DNA of 23,939 nt from positions 1-23,939 of the forward strand of contig JAISMW010000051.1 of assembly GCA_031276545.1 (NCBI GenBank), read 5' to 3'. This document shows, piece by piece, positions 17,726 through 23,371 of this stretch (positions are counted from its first letter, which is position 1; the number at the start of each line of letters is the position of its first letter). A model generated the notes under the pieces. The model ran no database searches. It had not been told where the DNA came from and was given only the letters and a program-made list of their open reading frames with translations. Origin of the DNA: Tannerellaceae bacterium. GTDB taxonomy: Bacteria; Bacteroidota; Bacteroidia; Bacteroidales; Tannerellaceae. The position numbers and the translations under genes are program-made.

Positions 17726-18166
17726 ATGAAAACATTCGTTTATCTACCCGCATTGGTTTTAGCACTCCCTTATTCATGCGACAAAGAGGAATTTATCTCC
17801 GAAACGGAATTGCCGGCAATAAGCCGTGAATTTCTCCAAACCCATTTTAACGGAATAAGCATAAACGCTATCGTCAAGGAAACCGAAGTCTTAAGCAAAG
17901 ATTATACGGTTTATCTGGCCAATGGCTTTGAAATCGGTTTTACAAAAAAAGGAAGCTGGGATGATGTAGACGGCAAAACTGCCGCTGTGCCCCAAACAAT
18001 TCAGGATATCCTGCCGGGTGGCATAGCCCGTTACGTTTCAAATACATTACCCGCCTGTTATATTGTCGAAATCAACAAAGAACATTACGGATACGAAATC
18101 GGTCTGTCTAACGATATGGATTTGAAATTTAACTCAAAAGGCGAATTTATCCGGATAGACGATTAG
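17726..18166 (+). CDS. PepSY-like lipoprotein
   Basis: A 146-aa protein starting MKTFVYLPALVLALPYSCDK. Cys18 follows a hydrophobic segment and is followed by Asp, so lipidation is likely though the PYSC lipobox is not ideal. The mature part repeats the PepSY-like pattern seen in the preceding gene (SREFLQTHFNGISINAIVKE, YTVYLANGFEIGFTKKGSW, then CYIVEINKEHYGYEIGLSN, LKFNSKGEFIRIDD). It lies 18 bp after the previous gene, clearly co-transcribed. It is the last gene before the convergent minus-strand array. Confidence 0.72.
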   Translation: MKTFVYLPALVLALPYSCDKEEFISETELPAISREFLQTHFNGISINAIVKETEVLSKDYTVYLANGFEIGFTKKGSWDDVDGKTAAVPQTIQDILPGGIARYVSNTLPACYIVEINKEHYGYEIGLSNDMDLKFNSKGEFIRIDD

Positions 18167-18214
18167 TTGAAGCGGTTTTATGACACTTTCCCCGGTGACA
18201 GTCAAAATGCCATA

Positions 18215-18255
18215 GAGGGGGCTTGCTCCGTAAGCATCCGGCGAGCTACCCCCTC
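18215..18255. terminator. Candidate hairpin between convergent genes
   Basis: GAGGGGG (18215-18221) pairs with CCCCCTC (18249-18255), with an inner TGCT/AGCA pair. It sits between the end of the PepSY-like lipoprotein and the end of the minus-strand array, where a two-way terminator is expected. Neither side has a good T-tract, and the right arm overlaps the last codons of the minus-strand ORF. Confidence 0.3.
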
Positions 18256-18449
18256 TCCGGTATCTCCCACGGATCGGGCAGGAGTCGGGCGAGGCCATTC
18301 ACTTTGCAGTCCTTTATCCGGTTCAGGACGTCGGCGAGCCGGTCGGAGGGTTCGAGGAATTGATAGTCAGGGGAGCGTTCCGCCCTCCACCTGATTGTAC
18401 CGGACAGGTAAATCAGGTGGAGGGCGTCATCATATTTTATCTTTCTCAT
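18246..18449 (-). CDS. Small ORF of the last cassette, no recognised family
   Basis: A 67-aa ORF starting MRKIKYDDALHLIYL and ending PDPWEIPERG. It begins at the same position relative to the conserved cassette block as the cysteine-rich genes, and MRKIK resembles their MKKIK start, but it has no membrane segment and only one Cys. Its 5' part holds a perfect 16-bp inverted repeat, so the segment may be an RNA structure rather than, or as well as, a coding gene. It could also be the decayed remnant of a cassette whose cargo was replaced. Confidence 0.45.
   Translation of the reverse strand: MRKIKYDDALHLIYLSGTIRWRAERSPDYQFLEPSDRLADVLNRIKDCKVNGLARLLPDPWEIPERG
18381..18426. other. Perfect 16-bp inverted repeat inside the small ORF
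   Basis: CGCCCTCCACCTGATT (18381-18396) and AATCAGGTGGAGGGCG (18411-18426) are exact reverse complements. TACC and GGTA in the spacer extend the stem by 4 bp after a one-base bulge, leaving a 5-nt loop. The hairpin would form on either strand. No T-tract follows it in either direction, so it is not a standard terminator. Confidence 0.85.
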
Positions 18450-18583
18450 AAGCCCCCGGCACTAAGCGGTTCGACATTTCTCCGGAGGGCGGAGGCGATT
18501 TCTCCCGGTTGGGCGTACCGTGTTTCGGTTGGGCGGGGGTGGCACGGATTCCCCTTTTTGTCTGCAATGAGTTCTGTTGCCAT
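18446..18583 (-). CDS. Coupled 45-aa leader ORF, copy 1
   Basis: Copy preceding the small terminal ORF. It begins MATELIADKKGNPCHPRP and ends RRNVEPLSAGGL; the TGA stop overlaps the next ATG (ATGA). It differs from the other copies at residue 5 (Leu for His), residue 8 (Asp) and residue 30 (Ala). No signal peptide or membrane segment. It may be a true small protein, a leader that couples translation to the next gene, or a by-product of a conserved nucleic-acid element. The start lies 25 bp after the stop of the gene before it. Confidence 0.55.
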   Translation of the reverse strand: MATELIADKKGNPCHPRPTETRYAQPGEIASALRRNVEPLSAGGL

Positions 18584-18608
18584 GGTTGTACTATATTAAG
18601 GTGAAACA

Positions 18609-19175
18609 TTACGACGATATGTTCTCTGTCCTTTTCCTACCGCACCGGCGGCACCGGTAATAGTGCTCTTCGTACCAATCTCCCGTCCAGCTATCTCCGG
18701 TTACTCCGGTTTGATTGAATTTCTGTTCGGTATGGTAGCAGACTTCGTCATGATGTTCAATCCCGCACCTACGGCATCGACAGTTGCAGTCCCAGTCATG
18801 AGCTTTGTCAGGGTTATACTGGTCTGTTTCTCCGCAACGCCGGCAGACGCATCCGTCCCAGTCATGCTCTCCGAATCCGCATCGCCGGCAAACACATCCT
18901 TTATGTCCGAATATTTTACATATAAGATCAAGTATTCCATTATAAAACTTGATAAAGAGGATATGCAGTATCGCGAATACGACTCCTCCTAAGATCGCAG
19001 AGAGAGGCCAAAGAAGCAGAAAAAGAAGCTGAAGAAACACGTTGCTTAAGAGCCATTTCCTGAGCCCCGGCAATACCAATGGCACCAATATCAGCACCAA
19101 TAATCCGAAAACCAAACATCCGACGGAGGAGGTTGCCTCTAAATCGTCCCAAAAATGTATCTTTATCTTTTTCAT
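18609..19175 (-). CDS. Membrane-anchored Cys-rich repeat protein A (short form)
   Basis: A 188-aa protein of an unrecognised family. Residues about 18-42 and 46-76 are strongly hydrophobic, followed by the conserved FYNGILDLICKIFGHKG, a first CVCRRCG, one canonical HDWDGCVCRRCG module and one variant HDWDCNCRCRRCG. The C-terminal domain ends HYYRCRRCGRKR, as in the paralogues. Spaced Cys and His suggest zinc binding; the GH...C..CG pattern loosely recalls small zinc-ribbon phage proteins such as DUF1660, but this is only resemblance. It begins at the ATGA overlap with leader copy 2. Confidence 0.75.
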   Translation of the reverse strand: MKKIKIHFWDDLEATSSVGCLVFGLLVLILVPLVLPGLRKWLLSNVFLQLLFLLLWPLSAILGGVVFAILHILFIKFYNGILDLICKIFGHKGCVCRRCGFGEHDWDGCVCRRCGETDQYNPDKAHDWDCNCRCRRCGIEHHDEVCYHTEQKFNQTGVTGDSWTGDWYEEHYYRCRRCGRKRTENISS

Positions 19176-19309
19176 AAGCCCCCGGCACTAAGTGGTTCCA
19201 CATGCCTCCGGAGGGCGGAGGTGATTGCTCCCGGTTGGGCGTACCGTGTTTCGGTTGGGCGGGGGTGGCACGGATTCCCCTTTTTGCCTGCAATGTGTTC
19301 TGTTGCCAT
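19172..19309 (-). CDS. Coupled 45-aa leader ORF, copy 2
   Basis: It begins MATEHIAGKKGNPCHPRP and ends RRHVEPLSAGGL, with the TGA overlapping the ATG of protein A. It is the copy with most silent changes (AGG at codon 35, GTG at codon 37, CCA at codon 39). Only 7 bp separate its ATG from the stop of protein B, and that stop (TAG) lies inside the conserved upstream sequence TTAATATAGTAC, so protein B reads into the shared block. Confidence 0.55.
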   Translation of the reverse strand: MATEHIAGKKGNPCHPRPTETRYAQPGAITSALRRHVEPLSAGGL

Positions 19310-19316
19310 GGTGGTA

Positions 19317-19898
19317 CTATATTAAGTCTGTCTTTTCCGCACCGCACCGGCTGCAGCGGTAAAATCCCACATGGTCATGGTAAGTCCCCCCCGTCATGGA
19401 TTCTGTGGTTATGTATTCGCTATGATCTAAATACCAGTCATGATAATGTCCATTCCGGCACCTGCGGCATATACAGTCGCTGTCCGGGTCCGGGTCGTGA
19501 TTGCCCGAACAGCCACACCGCCTACACTTGCATCCGTCCCAGTCATGGGCTTTGTAAGGTTTAGACCGGTCTGTTATTCCACACCGCCTGCACTTGCATC
19601 CGTCCCAGTCATGCTCTCCGAATCCGCATCGCCGGCAAACGCATCCTTCATCATGTCCGAATATTTTACATGTAAGGTAAACTATCCCATTATAAAATTT
19701 AGAGACGAGATAAAAGATGGGATAAAACAGCATTGTTACTGCCACGAGATAGAGAATAATTTCCCCACCAACCGAGTTGCGGAGTCCGGTGGTGTAAAAG
19801 AGATAAAAAAGTCCAAAGAGAACAAGTAGACTGATTAAGGAACCTATAAGGCAGCCGCCCCGAGAATCGTCTTCATCAAAAAAATCTATCCTTTTCAT
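19317..19898 (-). CDS. Membrane-anchored Cys-rich repeat protein B (short form)
   Basis: 193 aa when started at the ATG at 19898, which matches the MKKIK/MKRI starts and ATGA overlap of the paralogues; an in-frame TTG at 19907 is rejected for that reason. Hydrophobic segments lie at about residues 15-37 and 44-66. Next come FYNGIVYLTCKIFGHDEG, CVCRRCG, two canonical HDWDGCKCRRCG modules and a degenerate one (HDPDPDSDCICRRC). The C-terminal part (HDWYLDHSEYITTESMTGGT, then YRCSRCGAEK) matches the end domain of the other paralogues. The last residues (DLI) come from the conserved cassette block. Confidence 0.75.
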   Translation of the reverse strand: MKRIDFFDEDDSRGGCLIGSLISLLVLFGLFYLFYTTGLRNSVGGEIILYLVAVTMLFYPIFYLVSKFYNGIVYLTCKIFGHDEGCVCRRCGFGEHDWDGCKCRRCGITDRSKPYKAHDWDGCKCRRCGCSGNHDPDPDSDCICRRCRNGHYHDWYLDHSEYITTESMTGGTYHDHVGFYRCSRCGAEKTDLI

Positions 19899-20032
19899 AA
19901 GCCCCAAGTACTAAGCGGTTCGACATGTCTCCGGATGGCGGAGGTGATTGCTCCCGGTTGGGCGTACCGTGTTTCGGTTGGGCGGGGGTGGCACGGATTC
20001 CCCTTTTTGCCTGCAATGTGTTCTGTTGCCAT
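19895..20032 (-). CDS. Coupled 45-aa leader ORF, copy 3
   Basis: It begins MATEHIAGKKGNPCHPRP and ends RRHVEPLSTWGL, the only copy with Trp at residue 43. The TGA overlaps the ATG of protein B. The start lies 25 bp after the stop of protein C. The central codons 9-20 are identical in amino acids to all other copies. Confidence 0.55.
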   Translation of the reverse strand: MATEHIAGKKGNPCHPRPTETRYAQPGAITSAIRRHVEPLSTWGL

Positions 20033-20057
20033 GGTTGTACTATATTAAGGTGAAACA

Positions 20058-21077
20058 TTAGTCTCCTACAATCTTATCCTCACCGCACCTGCTGCACTTG
20101 CGATGCACATATTCTCGTTCATCCGGCCAGCCATCGTTGTCTGTTCCGGTTATGTGTTCTGTCCAGTAATAGTAATCATGGCATTCCTTCCAACACTTGC
20201 GGCATCGACACTTGTCATTCAGGTCATGATTGCCCGAACAACCACACCGCCTGCATTTGCATCTGTTCCAGTCATGGTCCATATCCCTTTTTTCGCCACA
20301 ACGCCGGCAGACACATCCGTCCCAGTCGTGATTGCCTGTTACTCCACACCGCCTGCACTTGCATCCGTCCCAGTCGTGGACTTCGTCAGGTGCACGCCAG
20401 TCTGGCATTCCGCATCGCCGGCACTTGCATCCGTCCCAGTCGTGGGCTTCGTGAAGTGCACTCCAGTCTGTTCTTCCGCATCGTCGGCACTCGCATCCGT
20501 CCCAGTCATGTCCTTCATCCCTTTTTTCTCCGCATCGCCTGCAGACGCAGCCGTCCCAGTCATGTAGCCTTTCTTTACCGCATTTACGGCATTTACATCC
20601 GTCCCAGTCGTGGACTTCGTCAGGTTTATGCCTGTCTGTTTCTCCGCATTGCCTGCAGATACATCCGTCCCAGTCATGGGCTTCGTCCCAGTAACCTTTT
20701 CTGCTTCCACATCGCCTGCAGACACATCCGTCCCAGTCATGCTCCTCAAATCCGCACCGCCGACAAACACATCCTTTATGGCCGTATTTTTTACATACAA
20801 GGTCAACCGTAAAATTATAAAACTCAATAAAGGAGTGATACAATGTCACCAATACGTATCCTCCTAAGGCACCAGGGAGAGGCAAAAGAAAAAAAATAAG
20901 AATCGAAAGAAACGTGTATAAGAAGTTATTTATCCCCCGTGGCCACTCGAAATCCGGCAGCAATACCGATAATACTAATGCTACAGTGAACGTGCTAACA
21001 ATAAATCCGATGCCGAAGATAAGCCAATCTGAATTTTTCCAATATGAATTTTCATTTTTTATCTTTATCTTTTTCAT
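20058..21077 (-). CDS. Membrane-anchored Cys-rich repeat protein C (long form)
   Basis: A 339-aa paralogue with the largest repeat region. Hydrophobic segments lie at about residues 18-42 and 51-80, then FYNFTVDLVCKKYGHKG and CVCRRCG. Nine HDWDGC-x-CR-x-CG-type modules follow (eight canonical, one HDWNRCKCRRCG), then a degenerate HDLNDKCRCRKCW and the C-terminal CSRCGEDK domain. Linkers between modules are 2-11 residues and vary (EKRDEG, ETDRHKPDEV, TGN), with related linkers recurring in protein D. The Cys density suggests many zinc sites. The minus-strand start overlaps leader copy 4 by ATGA. Function unknown; the hydrophobic N-terminus implies membrane anchoring, and the side of the repeats is not certain. 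Confidence 0.78.
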   Translation of the reverse strand: MKKIKIKNENSYWKNSDWLIFGIGFIVSTFTVALVLSVLLPDFEWPRGINNFLYTFLSILIFFLLPLPGALGGYVLVTLYHSFIEFYNFTVDLVCKKYGHKGCVCRRCGFEEHDWDGCVCRRCGSRKGYWDEAHDWDGCICRQCGETDRHKPDEVHDWDGCKCRKCGKERLHDWDGCVCRRCGEKRDEGHDWDGCECRRCGRTDWSALHEAHDWDGCKCRRCGMPDWRAPDEVHDWDGCKCRRCGVTGNHDWDGCVCRRCGEKRDMDHDWNRCKCRRCGCSGNHDLNDKCRCRKCWKECHDYYYWTEHITGTDNDGWPDEREYVHRKCSRCGEDKIVGD

Positions 21078-21211
21078 AAGCTCCCGGCACTAAGTGGTTC
21101 GACATTTCTCCGGAGGGCGGAGGTGATTTCTCCCGGTTGGGCGTACCGTGTTTCGGTTGGGCGGGGGTGGCACGGATTCCCCTTTTTGCCTGCAATGTGT
21201 TCTGTTGCCAT
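21074..21211 (-). CDS. Coupled 45-aa leader ORF, copy 4
   Basis: It begins MATEHIAGKKGNPCHPRP and ends RRNVEPLSAGSL, with Ser at residue 44 and Glu at residue 28. The TGA overlaps the ATG of protein C. It starts 43 bp after the stop of protein D, the widest gap in the array. Confidence 0.55.
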   Translation of the reverse strand: MATEHIAGKKGNPCHPRPTETRYAQPGEITSALRRNVEPLSAGSL

Positions 21212-21254
21212 AGTTGTAATATATTAAGGTGAAATTAGTCCAACTATCTGCGCT

Positions 21255-22184
21255 CTATCGTATCCTACCGCACCGGCGGCAGTGGTAAGTCGTCTCTTCG
21301 CGATAATATCCGTCATATCCGGTTGTCCATTCGAATGTCTGTTCGGTATGGCAGTCTTCGTCATGCTCTTCAATCCCGCATCTGCGACAGACACAGTGGT
21401 TGTCCCAGTCGTGATAACAGCCACACCGCCTGCACTTGCATCCGTCCCAGTCATGATTGCCTGTTATTCCACACCGCCTGCATTTGCATCCGTCCCAGTC
21501 ATGAGCTTCGTCAGGTTTATACTGGTCTGTTATTCCACACCGCCGGCACTTGCATCCGTCCCAGTCATGGGCTTCGTCAGGTTTATACTGGTCTTTTTTC
21601 CCACATCGCCGGCAAACACATCCGTCCCAGTCATGTTCTTCATCCCTTTTTTCCCCGCATCGCCGGCAGACGCATCCGTCCCAGTCGTGGGCTTTGTCCC
21701 TGTAACTTTTTGTTTCTCCACATCGCCGGCAGACACATTCGTCCCAATCGTGAGCTTCGTCTTCCGCTTTTCTGACTCCACATCGCCTGCAGACACATCC
21801 GTCCCAGTCATGGTACCAATCCCTTTTTTCCCCGCATTTGCGGCAGACACATCCGTCCCAGTCATGGTTCTGAAAGTCGCACCGCCGACAAATGCACCCG
21901 TCTTCATGGGGATCATATTTATGTCCAGATATTTTACATATAAGATCAACTATCCAATTATGAAATTTAATAAGGGGGTCTTGCAGCATTGGGAATACGA
22001 ATGGTACTGCGTACATATAGGCAACCCAAAATACAAAATAAAGCATTAGAGGCACTCCCTTGTAGCCGTTAAAGAAGTCCGGCGGCAATAATATCCCTAC
22101 CAATATCGCTACAATGACTCCGGCAACGTATCCGATGAGTACAAGGCCGTCATCCGAGTCACGATAATAATATATCTTTTTCAT
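21255..22184 (-). CDS. Membrane-anchored Cys-rich repeat protein D (long form)
   Basis: A 309-aa paralogue in the first cassette of the array. Hydrophobic segments lie at about residues 14-36 and 44-67, then FHNWIVDLICKISGHKYDPH and a first CICRRC. Nine modules follow: seven canonical HDWDGC-x-CR-x-CG, one HDWDECVCRRCG and one HDWDNHCVCRRCG with an inserted residue. Pairs of modules share the linker ITDQYKPDEA or close variants, showing recent internal duplication. The C-terminal domain has HDEDCHTEQTFEW and ends YHCRRCGRIR. Its start overlaps leader copy 5 by ATGA. Confidence 0.78.
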   Translation of the reverse strand: MKKIYYYRDSDDGLVLIGYVAGVIVAILVGILLPPDFFNGYKGVPLMLYFVFWVAYMYAVPFVFPMLQDPLIKFHNWIVDLICKISGHKYDPHEDGCICRRCDFQNHDWDGCVCRKCGEKRDWYHDWDGCVCRRCGVRKAEDEAHDWDECVCRRCGETKSYRDKAHDWDGCVCRRCGEKRDEEHDWDGCVCRRCGKKDQYKPDEAHDWDGCKCRRCGITDQYKPDEAHDWDGCKCRRCGITGNHDWDGCKCRRCGCYHDWDNHCVCRRCGIEEHDEDCHTEQTFEWTTGYDGYYREETTYHCRRCGRIR

Positions 22185-22318
22185 AACCCCCCAGTACTAA
22201 GCGGTTCGACATTTCTCCGGATGGCGGAGGTGATTTCTCCCGGTTGGGCGTACCGTGCTTCGGTTGGGCGGGGGTGGCACGGATTCCCCTTTTTGTCTGC
22301 AATGTGTTCTGTTGCCAT
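22181..22318 (-). CDS. Coupled 45-aa leader ORF, copy 5 (promoter-proximal)
   Basis: It begins MATEHIADKKGNPCHPRP and ends RRNVEPLSTGGL, with Ala for Thr at residue 21. The TGA overlaps the ATG of protein D. As the first ORF of the array it should follow the promoter. The best minus-strand candidate is TACATTTA at 22362-22369, one base off TAnnTTTG and without a -33 partner, so the promoter is not settled. Confidence 0.55.
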   Translation of the reverse strand: MATEHIADKKGNPCHPRPTEARYAQPGEITSAIRRNVEPLSTGGL

Positions 22319-22506
22319 GGTGGTGATGTATTAAAGGTAATCATTAGAAAAATTGACTGCGTAAATGTACGGATAATATGGCGAAAACGGCGCCCGGCAT
22401 CCGGCAAATCCGGCTTTGCGCGGAAGGCTTCTCCGTGCCTGCCCCCGGCAGGGGGGAAGGGTACGAAAAAAAAATCCCTGCCCCCGGTGCGGGATAATTT
22501 ATTTCC

Positions 22507-22514
22507 TACCTTTG
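22507..22514 (+). promoter_or_regulatory. Upstream -7 box, possible second HU-like promoter
   Basis: TACCTTTG matches TAnnTTTG, 178 bp before the HU-like ATG. There is no clear -33 element. A transcript from here would carry the 21-bp repeats in its leader. Confidence 0.4.
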
Positions 22515-22525
22515 CAACATTATCT

Positions 22526-22630
22526 CCCTTGAAAATAAATTTACTTCCCTTGAAAATAAATTTACCTCCCTTGAAAGTAAATTTACTTCCCTTGAAAATA
22601 AATTTATCTCCTTTGAAAGTAAATTTATCC
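22526..22630. repeat. 21-bp tandem repeat, 5 units, upstream of the HU-like gene
   Basis: Five units start at 22526, 22547, 22568, 22589 and 22610, with a consensus of CCCTTGAAAATAAATTTACT plus T. Each carries TAAATTTA, one base short of the -7 consensus, and a CTTG or TTTG upstream of it. The last unit supplies the TTTG of the full promoter that follows. Confidence 0.93.
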
Positions 22631-22644
22631 GGGAGATAAATTTG
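22612..22644 (+). promoter_or_regulatory. Consensus promoter of the HU-like gene
   Basis: TTTG (22612-22615), 21 bp, then TAAATTTG (22637-22644) is a full match to the Bacteroides consensus TTTG-N19-21-TAnnTTTG, the only complete match I found in the window. Transcription would begin near 22650, leaving a leader of about 40 nt. The -33 element is the only TTTG variant among the five repeat units. Confidence 0.75.
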
Positions 22645-22691
22645 CAGCAAACCGAAGTAGATTGTCAAACCTTCTTAAAACATAAAAGAAC

Positions 22692-23090
22692 ATGAAGTAT
22701 AAAGTACATTTAGTAGAGCGCCGCATCCTTTCGCAGAAGATGAAAATTCAGTACGCCGTACCGGTGCATACCGGCAAGATGACTCTAAGAGATTTTGCAG
22801 CGCATATAGCCGGCCGTTCCTCGCTTTCGTGCGGGGATATAGAGAATGTGCTGACCAATTTCGCAGAAGAAATGCCCGCATTCCTGAAGCTCGGTATGAG
22901 CGTTCAGCTCGGCAGCCTGGGCACAGTACGTCCTGGCCTTGCCAGCAAGGGTGTGGAAGAAGGCCAGCCTTTTACGGCGAGCCACATCAAGGGCGCCCGC
23001 GTGATATTTACTCCCGGCACGGAGCTGAAGCGATCGCTCCGGCATCTTCCGCTGGAAGAGGAAAAGAGCGGCGCCTCCCCGGAAAAATAG
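22692..23090 (+). CDS. HU-like DNA-binding protein (HU-HIG type)
   Basis: A 132-aa protein of the extended HU/IHF-like family common in Bacteroidales. The core has MTLRDFAAHIAGRSSLSCGD, then VLTNFAEEMPAFLKLGMSVQ, LGSLGTVRPGLASKGVEE and ARVIFTPGTELKRSL. An N-terminal extension (YKVHLVERRILSQK, YAVPVHTGKM) and a short acidic/basic tail are usual for this type. It probably binds and bends DNA as a dimer. It is the only gene of its transcript as far as can be seen. Confidence 0.9.
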   Translation: MKYKVHLVERRILSQKMKIQYAVPVHTGKMTLRDFAAHIAGRSSLSCGDIENVLTNFAEEMPAFLKLGMSVQLGSLGTVRPGLASKGVEEGQPFTASHIKGARVIFTPGTELKRSLRHLPLEEEKSGASPEK

Positions 23091-23262
23091 CCGGGCAGCC
23101 GGGGGAAACGTCATCCTGGAGGAGTTAAAAATCATTAATACCGAAAAGAAAGAGAGAAACAGTTTGGATTTGACATATTTTATGCCTACACTCGCGACGC
23201 GAAGCGTTTTCCCACCTTTTCCCGTGCCGCTACGATGATCATATAGAAAGGAGGAAAACGCA

Positions 23263-23290
23263 AACTGCCGGGACTGCAACCCCGGTAGTT
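23263..23290. other. Hairpin upstream of the last gene
   Basis: AACTGCCGGG (23263-23272) pairs with CCCGGTAGTT (23281-23290), 10 bp including one G-U, around an 8-nt loop. It lies 173 bp after the HU-like stop and 82 bp before the next ATG. There is no T-tract, so it is more likely a leader RNA structure than a terminator. Confidence 0.4.
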
Positions 23291-23371
23291 CTATGATGAA
23301 CGGAATGCCCCCGCCACCATACCAAAGGGACTCTCGAAACAATATAAATACCGACTTAATATCATGATTTT

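Larger units (their letters stand above)
18246..22346 (-). repeat. Five-cassette array: repeated 45-codon ORF plus coupled gene
   Basis: Five direct copies of a conserved block of roughly 160 bp occur at about 18446-18610, 19172-19325, 19895-20060, 21074-21238 and 22181-22346. Each ends exactly at the ATG of a different minus-strand ORF. Within each block a 45-codon ORF overlaps that ATG by ATGA. Homology begins about 25-30 bp before the small ORF's ATG (minus-strand TTAATATAGTACAACC). Gaps from one cassette's last stop to the next small ORF are 43, 25, 7 and 25 bp in transcription order. I see no terminator or consensus promoter inside, so a single long transcript is likely. No integrase, resolvase or insertion sequence is linked to it here. 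Confidence 0.9.
22347..22691. other. Divergent intergenic region of 345 bp
   Basis: This separates the leftward array from the rightward HU-like gene. 22438-22452 is a short hairpin (CCTGCC, loop CCC, GGCAGG). The motif CCTGCCCCCGG recurs at 22477-22487. Read leftward, the imperfect hairpin at 22474-22495 (ATCCC/GGGAT arms) is followed by nine T residues (22466-22474), a weak minus-strand terminator candidate. Two plus-strand -7 boxes and a 21-bp repeat array follow. Confidence 0.6.

Noticed and set aside
21282..22049. A 255-codon plus-strand frame with SPADTSVPV-like repeats, and similar frames at 20103-20567
   Set aside because: They are shadows of the repeated cysteine-rich modules on the minus strand.
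18246..22346. An integron-like cassette array
   Set aside because: The repeated block is upstream of each gene and coding, not a short palindromic recombination site after each gene, and no integrase is present in the window.
22438..22452. The CCTGCC/GGCAGG hairpin as a terminator
   Set aside because: The stem is only 6 bp with a 3-nt loop, and the nearby A-run is on the wrong side for a plus-strand terminator.
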